A stretch of DNA of 41,022 nucleotides from Lachnoanaerobaculum saburreum DSM 3986 (GCF_000185385.1 NZ_GL622296.1:2287438-2328459); one strand, 5' to 3'; shown: positions 26,178 through 36,014, counted from the first letter of the stretch. The notes: a model not told the origin generated them from the sequence alone. A program made the numbers and translations.

Positions 26178-27470
26178 CTATTTTACAAGTTGTATAAATT
26201 TCCATGCCGGTTTCTTAACAGCTGCAATACCGCTATTATTAAAGCTGCCTGCTTCATTAAATTCAAAATCAATAACTACAGTATTATTTTTATTTATATA
26301 GCCCCATTTTTTACCGTCACATACCGCTGCAAATCCGTTTGAAAACGGCTTTATATCACTGTATTCAGTCATCAATTCAACTTCACCTTTTTTATTTACA
26401 AATCCCCATTTACCGTCTTTTTTTATTGCTGTAGATTCATCTGAAACAAAGGCCTTTGCTTCATCAAAACCTTCATCACCTTTTACCTTTCCGTCAATAT
26501 CAAAAATATGATACTTTCCGTCAAGCTTTGCGATATATACATTCTGTGAGGTGGCAAATCCGCAATCATCCAATACCACATCATCATATATGAAATCTGT
26601 GACCTGTGAAAAATCAGATTTTATAATTGCCCACTTGCCGTTATTTTTTACAGCCGCCCTCTTACCGGCAAAACCGCTTGCAAAATCATAAGTATTATTG
26701 CTTGCCTTTTTTGCATTTTCATCAATATAAGAGTACTTACCTTCGCTGCAATAAGGTGCTAAATTATTCCCATATACTCCCAGACTTTCCACACTAAAAT
26801 CAAGTGCAAGTTTTTTATAGCCGTTCTTATCAATATAGTACCAATCATTATCCTTACAAACCGGTGCATACTCGGGCTCTTTGCCATAAGGATAAATCTT
26901 GTCATATATTGCCTTTATCTTCTCACTTCCGTCCGATTTTAGAAGTCCCTGCTTATTATTATCGGCAAATACATAAAAGCCGTTGCCATACATCTTGATA
27001 TCATCACTTCCAAAATACACCTCCGTGTAGCTTCCTCTAAGCTTTCCTTGAAGTGCAAGGAACTCTTCATCATCTGCATTCCTTTCAAGATAGGCATTGA
27101 CAAGTTTCAGTGCATTTACTGTTTGTTTCCTGTCTATATAGTAGTCTGTCATTTTTTTAGCTACATTCTTCGGATAATTATAATTTTCCAATATAGAATT
27201 TCCCTGTTTTTCAAAATCCTTATACTTTTTCAACTTCAAGTAATCATCCAACATAGCTTCCTGTACCGGTAACTTATTCCTTGCAAACTCAAGTGCCTTC
27301 TTATACTGTTCAACAGCATCTATATAGATTTCCTTTGCCTCCAAAGCCTTGGCATTTTTCATATGTTCAGTATAACTTTTATATTTTCGGGCATTTCCGC
27401 CTATTATATTTCCCCATCCCAGCACCAACAGTAAGATTATCATAGGTGCCAATATCCTCTTCATATTCAT
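26178..27470 (-). CDS. WG-repeat membrane protein with TPR-like N-terminus
   Basis: The protein has 430 residues. An N-terminal membrane anchor (about 4-25) is followed by a helical, TPR-like part (EIYIDAVEQYKKALEFAR and onward, about 40-150) and then by WG/KWGY-type beta repeats: KQGLLKSDG, DWYYIDKNG, KYSYIDEN, GKWAIIKSD, GKYHIFDIDG, GKWGFVNKKGE and KKWGYINKNN. The repeats should face outside. WG repeats are structural, and their partners are generally unknown. The first of two ATGs (27470) is at the right distance from AGGAG. The gene sits between the prepilin peptidase and TadZ genes; a role at the pilus base or as an outside sensor is inferred. Confidence 0.85.
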   Translation of the reverse strand: MNMKRILAPMIILLLVLGWGNIIGGNARKYKSYTEHMKNAKALEAKEIYIDAVEQYKKALEFARNKLPVQEAMLDDYLKLKKYKDFEKQGNSILENYNYPKNVAKKMTDYYIDRKQTVNALKLVNAYLERNADDEEFLALQGKLRGSYTEVYFGSDDIKMYGNGFYVFADNNKQGLLKSDGSEKIKAIYDKIYPYGKEPEYAPVCKDNDWYYIDKNGYKKLALDFSVESLGVYGNNLAPYCSEGKYSYIDENAKKASNNTYDFASGFAGKRAAVKNNGKWAIIKSDFSQVTDFIYDDVVLDDCGFATSQNVYIAKLDGKYHIFDIDGKVKGDEGFDEAKAFVSDESTAIKKDGKWGFVNKKGEVELMTEYSDIKPFSNGFAAVCDGKKWGYINKNNTVVIDFEFNEAGSFNNSGIAAVKKPAWKFIQLVK

Positions 27471-27479
27471 ATATTGCTC

Positions 27480-28118
27480 CTAAAATCCCAGCATCATACA
27501 GGTTGTCACTCCAAATGCTACAAAAGGTCCAAAAGGTATCTCATCCTTTGCTGTTGCACTTTTTGAAATTATCTTAATCAGTCCATATATTGCAATAGAT
27601 ATAAGCGCTACTAAAAGCACACCCATCAGTGCATATGTTCTAAGGTAAAGCCCCAAGGCTCCAACCAGCTTTATATCTCCCATTCCGACACCGTTTTTAC
27701 TTATCACCTTACTTGCCGCAAACAGCAAAACTCCTATAAGCATTGCAACAATAGAGTCTATAAATATTGCCAAGGCTTCCACAGTATTTGTAAATGCATT
27801 TATTATCATCAGCACACAGGCAATACTTAGAATACATACAATTGCTTCATTCGGTATTATCTTTTCTCTACAATCAATCCTTGCCGTTATCAAGGTTATA
27901 GAGATTATTGCCAATGCCTTAAAAGTCTTTAAAATATCAAATGCATATATTTTATACAAAACTCCTATTGCTATACCTACTGAAAGATATATTATACATA
28001 ACAATATATTTTGTTTCAGATTATCGGCATTATACCTTTTTTTGTATATAAAGATTGTAATGACATATGCCGTCAGCATAAATGCTATGCAAAAAACTAA
28101 GTTCACCATCGCCTGCAT
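27480..28118 (-). CDS. TadV/CpaA-type prepilin peptidase (A24)
   Basis: This is an aspartic peptidase of the membrane that cleaves the leader of Flp-type pilins. The protein has 212 residues and about six or seven membrane helices. The two catalytic aspartates are seen: D82 in ARIDCREKIIPN and D148 in the GxGD motif GVGMGDIKLVGALGLY. It lacks the cysteine-rich methyltransferase domain of long PilD-like enzymes, as expected for TadV. Its substrates should be the Flp-like pilin and the TadE-type proteins of this operon. It lies three bases after the second TadE-like gene and nine before the WG-repeat gene. Confidence 0.94.
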   Translation of the reverse strand: MQAMVNLVFCIAFMLTAYVITIFIYKKRYNADNLKQNILLCIIYLSVGIAIGVLYKIYAFDILKTFKALAIISITLITARIDCREKIIPNEAIVCILSIACVLMIINAFTNTVEALAIFIDSIVAMLIGVLLFAASKVISKNGVGMGDIKLVGALGLYLRTYALMGVLLVALISIAIYGLIKIISKSATAKDEIPFGPFVAFGVTTCMMLGF

Positions 28119-28121
28119 CTC

Positions 28122-29435
28122 CTATTCTGTCGTATATAGTTTCAGCACTATTCCGTTTCTACTTGCGTATTCAGTTGCAGCTACTATTGCCTTTTGCTGA
28201 TCTACACTAAGTTCTTTGTTTTTTAATACCAGATAATAATACTTTGTATTGTATTTATCCGGTGTAATATTTCCTTGTTCACTGAAGCCCTCCAGCTTTT
28301 TCATATCTTTTTTTATTGCCTTTAAAAACTTGCTTCCATCCTGATATTCAATCATATCTGTATCCATACTGTGAGTTCTTGCAATATATTTCTCATTTTC
28401 ATTAAAAATACCTATATTTTTAAACTCATTTGAGTCAAGATTTCTTTTCACCACGGTATTGTCATAGTTGCTTATCTCTTCACCGCGTTCTTTAGTACTC
28501 TTGTCCCATACTGATGACGGAATATTCAGTTTATTGGTTGCAGGTACTACAGGAGTGATATTATCGAAATTGTCCTCATCCCCAGGCTTTTCATCTGCAC
28601 CGTCTTCAAGTGCCGCACCTGCCACATTTCCTCCGGCTTCATTCGGTTCATTGAAGCTTCCGTCACCTATCCATGCTCTGGTTGAAGCTGTATTCTTCAG
28701 TCTGAAATCGAATCTATCTAAAAATGGCAGTGGGATTCTGATTTTATATGAGGCACTTATCTCAATACTTTGCATATCCAGAAAAAAGCTTGATCCCCAG
28801 TAATTTATTCCGTTTTTTCCACCCTGTACTCCAAGATTTTCAAAATAACCGCTTGGAAATCCTGAAAGGTATTTGTTTGTAACAGCTCTGCTTATCGGCA
28901 TTGCCACCGCCAGCTTTATTGCATCATATGCACCGTCTTTTATTACTGCCAGTATTCCGTTGAATATAGCTTTTTCATCTGAAAAATAGTCGGTAACCGA
29001 TGTATACATTGCCTGCCCGGAATCATATATTTCCTGTGCACTCTTTCCTACATTTGTCATTTGAGCCATTATGTCTTCGGGATATGCCTGTGAGCCTTCA
29101 TCCAATATGTTGTTTGATACATCTGTAGCATTTTCAAGACCGTTTGCACTGGCATTGAAAAATACCTGTATTGTATTTAACATTTTCTTTGTTTTGTCAG
29201 TGAATTCTCCCGACTCATTTGATGCAGTCTGTCCTATATTATGTACACCCAGTTTCTTTGCTATATATGAATACTCAGATATTTGTTTTGCCGACTGGTC
29301 TATAGCATTTTGTATACTTGTATATGCCCTATATACATTTAGCATACTAAGCAGTGCCATATATGCCGCAATAAATATAGTCAATATAAGACTGGCTTCT
29401 ACTGTAATAATACCTCCTTGCTTATCTCTAGCCAT
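28122..29435 (-). CDS. TadE-like pseudopilin, long form
   Basis: The protein has 437 residues. It starts ARDKQGGIITVEASLILTI with glycine 8 and glutamate 13 (+5), a class III prepilin leader, then a membrane helix to about residue 35. This is followed by a long outside domain of mixed character with a Gly/Asp/Glu-rich stretch (about 265-300), and ends near YYLVLKNKELSVDQQKAIV. TadE proteins are minor pilins, usually 130-200 residues; this one is about twice as long. I do not recognise the extra domain. It lies 29 bases after the lipoprotein and three before the prepilin peptidase. Confidence 0.82.
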   Translation of the reverse strand: MARDKQGGIITVEASLILTIFIAAYMALLSMLNVYRAYTSIQNAIDQSAKQISEYSYIAKKLGVHNIGQTASNESGEFTDKTKKMLNTIQVFFNASANGLENATDVSNNILDEGSQAYPEDIMAQMTNVGKSAQEIYDSGQAMYTSVTDYFSDEKAIFNGILAVIKDGAYDAIKLAVAMPISRAVTNKYLSGFPSGYFENLGVQGGKNGINYWGSSFFLDMQSIEISASYKIRIPLPFLDRFDFRLKNTASTRAWIGDGSFNEPNEAGGNVAGAALEDGADEKPGDEDNFDNITPVVPATNKLNIPSSVWDKSTKERGEEISNYDNTVVKRNLDSNEFKNIGIFNENEKYIARTHSMDTDMIEYQDGSKFLKAIKKDMKKLEGFSEQGNITPDKYNTKYYYLVLKNKELSVDQQKAIVAATEYASRNGIVLKLYTTE

Positions 29436-29464
29436 AACCTTGCTCTCCTTTTTAGTGCATATTC

Positions 29465-30316
29465 TTACTTCTCAAGCTTCCAGTACTCTTGAAAACTTGT
29501 AAGACCGGACATTGAAGATTCTGCTGACTTTTTTAATTTCTCGTAGTTTTCTTCCATAGTCTTTGCTTCAGCTTCATCCGACATATCCACAGGTCTAACT
29601 CCCCATACAGCCATACCCATACCAAATCCTGCTGTATTATCTACTGCACTGGCTCCTGCATCTTTTGGGCTAAAGAAATAATATGCAATATACTTAGTTC
29701 TTACCAACTCAGGATCATAAGTATAGTTCGGATCTTTCCTTGTAACATCTATATGTCCCTCTTCTCTTATAAAGTCTCTTCCACCATAGCTAGCCTTTTC
29801 TGTATTATCTACTATAACTTCATACTTCTGTTCACTGTGCATATTGTACATTCTTCCATCATTTAAAAAAGAATCCCATATACTGTCTAAACCCTTCATT
29901 GCTGAAGGTATTTTATCCAGATCTTCACTGTATTCTACATGCCAAATATTTTCTGCATCATATTTACTGACACAAACGTTTTGAAAAAAACAAGATGCAA
30001 GTTCTCCTTTATTTTCATCAAAACCCAGTACAAGATCATCTGTTTCAATAAACCCTGCCTGAGGGAACGCACTGTTTTCATCTAAATCTATCATACCGAT
30101 AGTACCCAATGTTGCCTCTTGTTTAAAATCCGACCTTTTTGTCTTTTTCTTACTCACCGGCGTACTCTCAGACTTCTCACTCTTGCTTTCAGTTGATATA
30201 CTTTCATTGGCTACACTATTACCTTCTGTTTCAGCATTAGCCTTACTACATCCACTACCTGCTACTGTCACCAATCCTAATAAACCCATTATCATCAGTA
30301 TTTTTATATTTTTCAT
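29465..30316 (-). CDS. Putative lipoprotein in the tad operon
   Basis: The protein has 283 residues. N-terminal MKN, a hydrophobic core, then VAGSGC with C23 look like a lipoprotein signal, but the -3 residue is Gly instead of Leu so the lipobox is weak. Residues 24-60 form a Ser/Glu/Lys-rich tether. The rest is a globular domain with no recognised family (DLVLGFDENKGELASCFFQ, later YIAYYFFSPKDAG). It lies nine bases after the 1268-residue TadG-like gene and is probably a surface component of the pilus machine. Confidence 0.75.
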   Translation of the reverse strand: MKNIKILMIMGLLGLVTVAGSGCSKANAETEGNSVANESISTESKSEKSESTPVSKKKTKRSDFKQEATLGTIGMIDLDENSAFPQAGFIETDDLVLGFDENKGELASCFFQNVCVSKYDAENIWHVEYSEDLDKIPSAMKGLDSIWDSFLNDGRMYNMHSEQKYEVIVDNTEKASYGGRDFIREEGHIDVTRKDPNYTYDPELVRTKYIAYYFFSPKDAGASAVDNTAGFGMGMAVWGVRPVDMSDEAEAKTMEENYEKLKKSAESSMSGLTSFQEYWKLEK

Positions 30317-30325
30317 ATATTCTCC

Positions 30326-33300
30326 TTAATATCCAAGTACTCCCTTATAATCTATGGGATAGCCAAACTTACCTTTTATCTTAAATTTTTCATTGTTATT
30401 ATTAAATTTTGGTATTTGCATAAATACAGGCTGTATCTGTGCTTCGGCTTTTACCTGTAACATCACTGTAGCTTCTTGCATTGAGAATCCCTCTCCCGCA
30501 TAGTATAGTGAACCTTCCTTATTTGCATTTGTCTGAATAAGATTTCCCATCCTGCAAATTACGCCCTTTTCATCTATAAGATATTGTATTGCAAGAAATA
30601 CCATAAGATAGTCCTTATAGCTCATATTAAAGGTAGTTGCCTTTGTCTTATCAAAGCCGTTTAACTCAAGTTTGTCCTTACCTTCACCGATAGTCATTGC
30701 ATCACCACCTGCACCTTCAAACTCCTTGTTGAACTCATTTATCTTATTATTGATGGCTTCCTGTGCACTACTGTTTGCAGCATCTAAAGCATTTCCAACA
30801 CCTGTTTTTAGTTTATCTTGAAGCTTAGTTTTGTCTATTATTGAATTGATAGCACTTTTCATTGATTTATTTTTTTCTTTAAAAAAGTTATCAATGCTTT
30901 TATTCAAATTTTTAGTTACTTCATCAACATTATCCTTAGTAACACCTGTTGTTTGCATAATCATCTGTACTAACTTATCTTGGCTTTCACTATTATTAAT
31001 AGCCTTAAATGCTTCAAGTTTTGCTTTGGCTACCAGTCCACCTGTTGATACTTCAGCTTCCATATCAGTCTGCATCTTATCAAAACATTCCTTAACAGCT
31101 GCTTTTAATCTATCTTCAAGTCCGTCTCTTGCATCTCCCACCTGTGCCATACACCAGAGCAGTTTTTCCTGTATAGGTGCCTGTATAGAAGCTATAATAG
31201 ACTCGGTAGAAGTGTTCACCATATCTTCTACATAATCATCTAATGCAGTATTAAAACTTTCCTTAGCCTCATCTGTATACTCATTCATTTTCTTATACAA
31301 TGTACTTGCCGCACTTTCTGCTACAGTTTTTGCAATATTTGCAAACCTGCTTCTCCAAACCTGTGGGTTCTTATAAAGCGGTACAGTCTTTCCACTTACC
31401 AGATCGTTGACATCAAATACACTCTCAGTAAGTGCCGCTGCAAGCAGAAGTATATTTTGTACTATAGGTACTCCAAAACCTGTAAGTCCTGCAATTGTAG
31501 TTGCCATAGTAAGGGTCTCAGTTCTTAATGCACTGTCGCTTGTATAAGCATATATAGCATTTAGTAAAAATCTTACTCCGAATATCCTTGTTTTTACACC
31601 TTCTACATTATTCTTCAGTTTCGGATCTCCCAGTAATATATACTCCTGTTCAGCCTGATAGGCTTCATTGTTTTTATTATTGAAAGGTACTCCTGAAAGA
31701 GTCTTTTCAGCTTTATTTCCACCTGCTTCTCTATTAGTTGTATAGCAGCTGAACATCGTAGTGGTATATGCCATTAAATACAGTTTATCTCTTCCACCTG
31801 TCAATATCTCGCCAATCCTGTCAAACCCTGAAATAGCTTTACCTGATGTTTCCAATGCCTTATCTGCCAGGTTGTTTTCATCACAGTTTTGTAAATTCTC
31901 CTGTGCATTTTCATCCATGATCTGTGCAGCCTGTGCATTTGATGCCATTACATCAGCTATTTTTACATCACTTATCTCCACAGGATCAGGCTTGTTATCA
32001 ACATGCGTACCGTTAATCATTTCTTTTCGCTTTTTCTTGGCATCTGAATCTCCCTCCGGTTTAGTTGCAGAGCTGTTTCTTTCCAAGAAAGCAAAGAGTG
32101 GATCCACATAGTACTTTGAGTCGGTTTGTCCACCGTCATAACACTCCACACCTAAGAAATTTCGCAGTGACGGGTCTTTGTATTCATATTCTGAATCTAT
32201 CACTTTATATCCGTTATCATTTTCTTCAGTCTCCACTACCTTAGGTATTTTACCCGGAATATTGCTTTCAAAATTAAGGAATAACATACTGTCATCTTCA
32301 GTAGGTCTGTACGCTCCCAGTGTATGTAGTGCATTCTGCTTTGACTCAACTTCTTCCTTTGTAGTAAGATTTTCACTGCCTGTTAACCCTTCGACATATG
32401 ATATTATACTGTCCACCCATTCATCATCCGTTGCCTCTGAAGTAGCCGGCTTTATACCTGCATATTCAAAAGCTTCCAGATTTGCAATGACCTTTGATGA
32501 ATAGTCTATAGAATTTTTAAATATCTTTATCATCTCATCCACATATCCAACTACCACACCTGTAGTCTTTGTATCATGATCCTGTTGCATATCCACTTTT
32601 ACACCGGATTCAGCCATATCCCCGATATGTATATTCCAGTTTTCGGCAATCTCCTTTAATGTTTCAGATTCCGACTTCAACTTTATAAGTTCACCCTTTA
32701 TAGTTTCAGCTTTAGCCTTTAGCTCACTAAACCAAACATAATATTCTCTTGCAGCTCTCATCTGTGGTGTGGCAAGAAGCTTTATATCATTTTTTAAATC
32801 ATCTAAATATTTATCCCTAAGGTTATTTATATTAAAGTTTGGTCCGTACGGCTCATCTGATAATTCGCTACTTCCATAATTATCAGGCACAACCTCATTT
32901 TCACCTGTGCTGCTCCAGTTGCCTTTAAATGATTTATTGTACCAGCCTTCTACTCTGTCCCACTCATCAGTTAAAGCTTTAGATTTGTTTTCCAGCTCAG
33001 TTATCCTATTTGAATAGTCATGTTCATCATCACTGGCTGCAATTAAGCTATCTATCTCACTTTTAATATCTGCCTTATCTTTCTCATATTGTTGTTTTGA
33101 GTATATATATCTGGCATTTACTGTATGAAACCTGCTTACATTTGTCTTATACTCATTGTAATACTTTATATAATCACTGAATCTATCATATTCTAAAGAA
33201 GCGTCTCCACTTGGTGTTTTCTGTATATGATTATGTACAAGTGAACTGGTAACTGAATAAAAATCTGATCTTAATCCACTAATATCATTTTTAAACTCTG

Positions 33301-34132
33301 ATACATCATCCTTTAGCTCACCACCCAGTGCATCTCCACTGTTATAAAGCCAATACTCATCACTACCAAGCTTCGGTAATTTATTTACTTGTACATAACT
33401 GATTGCATCCATAGTAGCATATGGAAAATTATCATCTCCTACCAAATAGACATCAGTCTTTATTTCCATTGGAGTTTTAAACCTTCCGTCAATCAGATAA
33501 TCTTCATACTCTCTGGAATGCTCATATATTGATATACATAACTTCTGTATCTCCTTTAGTTTTTTTTCATAATCCTTTTTATCTTCCAATGCCTTTTGTT
33601 GAGCCGGCAATGATTTTAGAATATTCATCTTCTCCAAAAATCCATATCCTATAACCGCCGGTGCTCTGTATTTCATATAATCAAGCACCTGTGCTCTTAA
33701 AATATTTGCATTTGAAAGATTTGCACCTGCCGCCTGGCTTACTTCAAAGCCTCCGTCAGCAAGTTTCATTTTCATAATATCTGAAATTTCATCTCCATTA
33801 CTTCCTGATAATGCTATATCAACAAGTTCTTTTACTAAGCCTTGATCATGCAGGCCGCTGCTTTTTAATGTAGCTTCAAAGTATACTTCCAGATTTTCCT
33901 TTAAATCATCCATATTCTTGGAAACGGCAAAGAGTCCGTATGTATCCTGAAGCACAGAGTTATAATATGTAAGCCCTGCATTCAGTGCCATATCTCCGGC
34001 GCCCGATACTACATTTCTGGCAAGTATTATTCTGCCGCCATCTATTAAAACAGTTGTAAATATCATCACCATTGTTAAGATAAGGGACATAAATATTGTC
34101 AATGATCCATGTTTATTGTAAAAAATCTTCAT
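30326..34132 (-). CDS. TadG/DUF5702-like giant pseudopilin-like protein
   Basis: The protein has 1268 residues. It opens KIFYNKHGSLTIFMSLILT and has a membrane helix to about residue 30. The following GGRIILARNVVSGAGDMALNAGLTYYNSVLQDTYGLFAVS is the pattern of DUF5702/TadG-like proteins of Clostridia. The prepilin-like glycine (G9) is present but the +5 residue is Phe, not Glu. Most of the rest is predicted helical and coiled-coil (KAKAETIKGELIKLKSESET; about 930-1130 heptad-like), with a short hydrophobic stretch around 880-910. It probably forms a long extracellular filament or scaffold. It lies four bases after the TadE-like gene. Confidence 0.85.
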   Translation of the reverse strand: MKIFYNKHGSLTIFMSLILTMVMIFTTVLIDGGRIILARNVVSGAGDMALNAGLTYYNSVLQDTYGLFAVSKNMDDLKENLEVYFEATLKSSGLHDQGLVKELVDIALSGSNGDEISDIMKMKLADGGFEVSQAAGANLSNANILRAQVLDYMKYRAPAVIGYGFLEKMNILKSLPAQQKALEDKKDYEKKLKEIQKLCISIYEHSREYEDYLIDGRFKTPMEIKTDVYLVGDDNFPYATMDAISYVQVNKLPKLGSDEYWLYNSGDALGGELKDDVSEFKNDISGLRSDFYSVTSSLVHNHIQKTPSGDASLEYDRFSDYIKYYNEYKTNVSRFHTVNARYIYSKQQYEKDKADIKSEIDSLIAASDDEHDYSNRITELENKSKALTDEWDRVEGWYNKSFKGNWSSTGENEVVPDNYGSSELSDEPYGPNFNINNLRDKYLDDLKNDIKLLATPQMRAAREYYVWFSELKAKAETIKGELIKLKSESETLKEIAENWNIHIGDMAESGVKVDMQQDHDTKTTGVVVGYVDEMIKIFKNSIDYSSKVIANLEAFEYAGIKPATSEATDDEWVDSIISYVEGLTGSENLTTKEEVESKQNALHTLGAYRPTEDDSMLFLNFESNIPGKIPKVVETEENDNGYKVIDSEYEYKDPSLRNFLGVECYDGGQTDSKYYVDPLFAFLERNSSATKPEGDSDAKKKRKEMINGTHVDNKPDPVEISDVKIADVMASNAQAAQIMDENAQENLQNCDENNLADKALETSGKAISGFDRIGEILTGGRDKLYLMAYTTTMFSCYTTNREAGGNKAEKTLSGVPFNNKNNEAYQAEQEYILLGDPKLKNNVEGVKTRIFGVRFLLNAIYAYTSDSALRTETLTMATTIAGLTGFGVPIVQNILLLAAALTESVFDVNDLVSGKTVPLYKNPQVWRSRFANIAKTVAESAASTLYKKMNEYTDEAKESFNTALDDYVEDMVNTSTESIIASIQAPIQEKLLWCMAQVGDARDGLEDRLKAAVKECFDKMQTDMEAEVSTGGLVAKAKLEAFKAINNSESQDKLVQMIMQTTGVTKDNVDEVTKNLNKSIDNFFKEKNKSMKSAINSIIDKTKLQDKLKTGVGNALDAANSSAQEAINNKINEFNKEFEGAGGDAMTIGEGKDKLELNGFDKTKATTFNMSYKDYLMVFLAIQYLIDEKGVICRMGNLIQTNANKEGSLYYAGEGFSMQEATVMLQVKAEAQIQPVFMQIPKFNNNNEKFKIKGKFGYPIDYKGVLGY

Positions 34133-34136
34133 ATAC

Positions 34137-34823
34137 TCACCTTCCTGTCCCTCCCAGTTTGTCTCTTAATGTCTTCAGCTTATTTACATAGACATCGACC
34201 CTTTCCTTTAGATTGAATCTTTCTAAGAGGAAATCTATCAGGTCTGCACCCAGGTCGATGTCTCTCACAAATTCTGTTGCATTTGAGGAAAATGCGTAGC
34301 TGGATTCTTTAAGTGTAAACTCTTCAGGTGCACCTACAAGGCTGAGTGCCTTTGCAAGTCCTTTCGGCAATTTAATACCATACTTTGTATTAGCCTTGAC
34401 TGTAGGTGTTATTATCCCGGTGATTTCTATATCTGAATCCACTGTAAGACCACTGACCATAGTATACTTTTTTAAAAGTTCATTCAGTTTATTTTCAAAA
34501 CCGTTTCCCACTGCATCCTTACTTCTAAAAAATCCCGCATAAAGTTTTCTCTCTTTATAATAGCTGTCAATTCCTGATGTATTTGGAAAGCTCATAACAT
34601 CTATATCAATTCCGCTGCTTGCAGGCGCCAGATACTCTTCATATCCCGGATATGCAGCTTCTCTGGCTGCCTGTGAAGCAATCTTTGTTGTACCAAACTG
34701 TACAAGGCTTTGTTCAAGCTTCAAAAGCCCAAGTACCAACATCGCTATTATTGTAAAGATAAACAGTGGATATATAAGTGCAGCTTCTATCATCAATGTC
34801 CCACGATTGTTCTCACTACGCAT
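34137..34823 (-). CDS. TadE-like pseudopilin
   Basis: The protein has 228 residues. The leader RSENNRGTLMIEAALIYPLF has G8 and E13 (+5), the prepilin peptidase consensus, then a hydrophobic helix through about residue 32 and the TadE-type FGTTKIASQAAREAAYPGY. The C-terminal 190 residues are mixed and end in a Lys/Arg-rich helix. It should be a minor pilin processed by the TadV-type enzyme. It lies 23 bases after the Flp-like pilin gene. Confidence 0.9.
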   Translation of the reverse strand: MRSENNRGTLMIEAALIYPLFIFTIIAMLVLGLLKLEQSLVQFGTTKIASQAAREAAYPGYEEYLAPASSGIDIDVMSFPNTSGIDSYYKERKLYAGFFRSKDAVGNGFENKLNELLKKYTMVSGLTVDSDIEITGIITPTVKANTKYGIKLPKGLAKALSLVGAPEEFTLKESSYAFSSNATEFVRDIDLGADLIDFLLERFNLKERVDVYVNKLKTLRDKLGGTGR

Positions 34824-34846
34824 ATCCCCTCCTTAGTTACTTTATA

Positions 34847-35089
34847 CTACGGCTGTGTTGCTCCACGACTGTCAACGAATGATGTTAACTGTGCAAATAC
34901 CTTTTCAACTGCTCCTTTAAGCTGCTGATTAAATAAAGCCGCCAGTGCTATTATGATTACTATAAGTACCATAACCGCTACCATATCAGATGCGCCGCGC
35001 TCTTCTTCCTTAAACGCCTTAAGAGCACCCTGAAGTTTCACCGCCTGTGCCATAACGAACAGATCAATAAGTTCAAACATTTTTTCCAT
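34847..35089 (-). CDS. Flp1-like major pilin
   Basis: The protein has 80 residues. A 31-residue leader is followed by GASDMVAVMVLIVIIIALAA, a long hydrophobic stretch, and a 26-residue amphipathic tail ending SRGATQP. Flp1-like pilins of Firmicutes have this short size. The cleavage glycine would be G32; an acidic residue follows at +3 (D35) rather than the usual Glu at +5. The start follows GAGGAG. A 66-base gap before it contains a small hairpin, the largest gap in the pilus part of the operon, as expected if the major pilin needs more message. Confidence 0.85.
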   Translation of the reverse strand: MEKMFELIDLFVMAQAVKLQGALKAFKEEERGASDMVAVMVLIVIIIALAALFNQQLKGAVEKVFAQLTSFVDSRGATQP

Positions 35090-35125
35090 CTTGTTTCTCC
35101 TCTCTTTGAAAAAATAATGTTTATG

Positions 35126-35149
35126 TAAAAGCTTTAGTCGACATAAGCT
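35126..35149 (-). other. Hairpin between tadC-like and pilin genes
   Basis: On the minus strand AGCTT and AAGCT pair across a 10-base middle that contains GTCGAC, followed by a short T-run (TTTTACAT). It is a weak stem-loop that could be an attenuator, an RNase processing site protecting the pilin message, or chance. Confidence 0.35.
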
Positions 35150-35155
35150 CTAACA

Positions 35156-36010
35156 TCAAAATTTTAGACTGTTAAACATAGGTACAATTATCAAAATCAA
35201 TACTCCTGCAAATATAAGCCCTATAGGCAAGAGCAGTTTGTTACTTGCTTTTTCACCTTTTCTTTTTACCTCATGTTTTTTCTCTTCCCAAGCCTCAGTA
35301 CTCATATCTCTAAGAAACTCAACTACTTCATTACTACCTTTTTGAAGATTTTGTATCATCATTGTTGAAAATTTTCTGAGAGACTTTATAGAACATCTCT
35401 CACCGAATGTTTTGTACGCTTCCGCCTCTTGCATACCGTTGTAAAGCTCCATAGCCGTATTTTTCATTTCCTGATAAAGTATACCTTCATTTGTATTTGC
35501 CACCTTTATCCATGCTTCTCTTATAGGCATACCTGCATTTATAAGCAAAGTAAGTTTTGACAGCATTCCCGGATAATCTCTTAGAAGTTCATCTCTTCTG
35601 GCATTTATCTTATCATTAAGAAGTTCATCCAGATACCATATCATCAAGGCACTTACTGCTATACCGACTATTACCAGTTTGAAATTTCCGCTTATTCCCG
35701 TTATCATAAACATAAGTAGTGTAAGCACTATTCCAAATGTAATCTGACCGCCTCTTAATAAATAAAAGTAATAAGGGCCATACTGCTTTCCGTATATTTC
35801 TGAAATCAGCTTTATCTTTCCTCTGGCATTCTTGCCGTTCATATCAAAATGTATCAGTTCCATAAATCCGAATCCGATATAATATATATCGGAGAGCGGA
35901 TAATCTCCATGCGGTATACCTGCCAACACATCATTAAACTTACTCTTGAACCGAAAGTGCAAATACAATACAAACAATGCAAATACTGTTGATAATATTA
36001 CAAGTATCAT
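35156..36010 (-). CDS. tadC: TadC-like type II secretion F-family membrane protein
   Basis: The protein has 284 residues. An N-terminal helix (1-18), two central helices (about 90-130), a cytoplasmic T2SSF domain with MLSKLTLLINAGMPIREAWIKV and GERCSIKSLRKFSTMMIQNLQKGS, and a C-terminal helix (about 262-281). TadB and TadC together form the inner-membrane platform that the TadA ATPase turns. It lies four bases after TadB. Confidence 0.92.
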   Translation of the reverse strand: MILVILSTVFALFVLYLHFRFKSKFNDVLAGIPHGDYPLSDIYYIGFGFMELIHFDMNGKNARGKIKLISEIYGKQYGPYYFYLLRGGQITFGIVLTLLMFMITGISGNFKLVIVGIAVSALMIWYLDELLNDKINARRDELLRDYPGMLSKLTLLINAGMPIREAWIKVANTNEGILYQEMKNTAMELYNGMQEAEAYKTFGERCSIKSLRKFSTMMIQNLQKGSNEVVEFLRDMSTEAWEEKKHEVKRKGEKASNKLLLPIGLIFAGVLILIIVPMFNSLKF

Positions 36011-36014
36011 ATCT

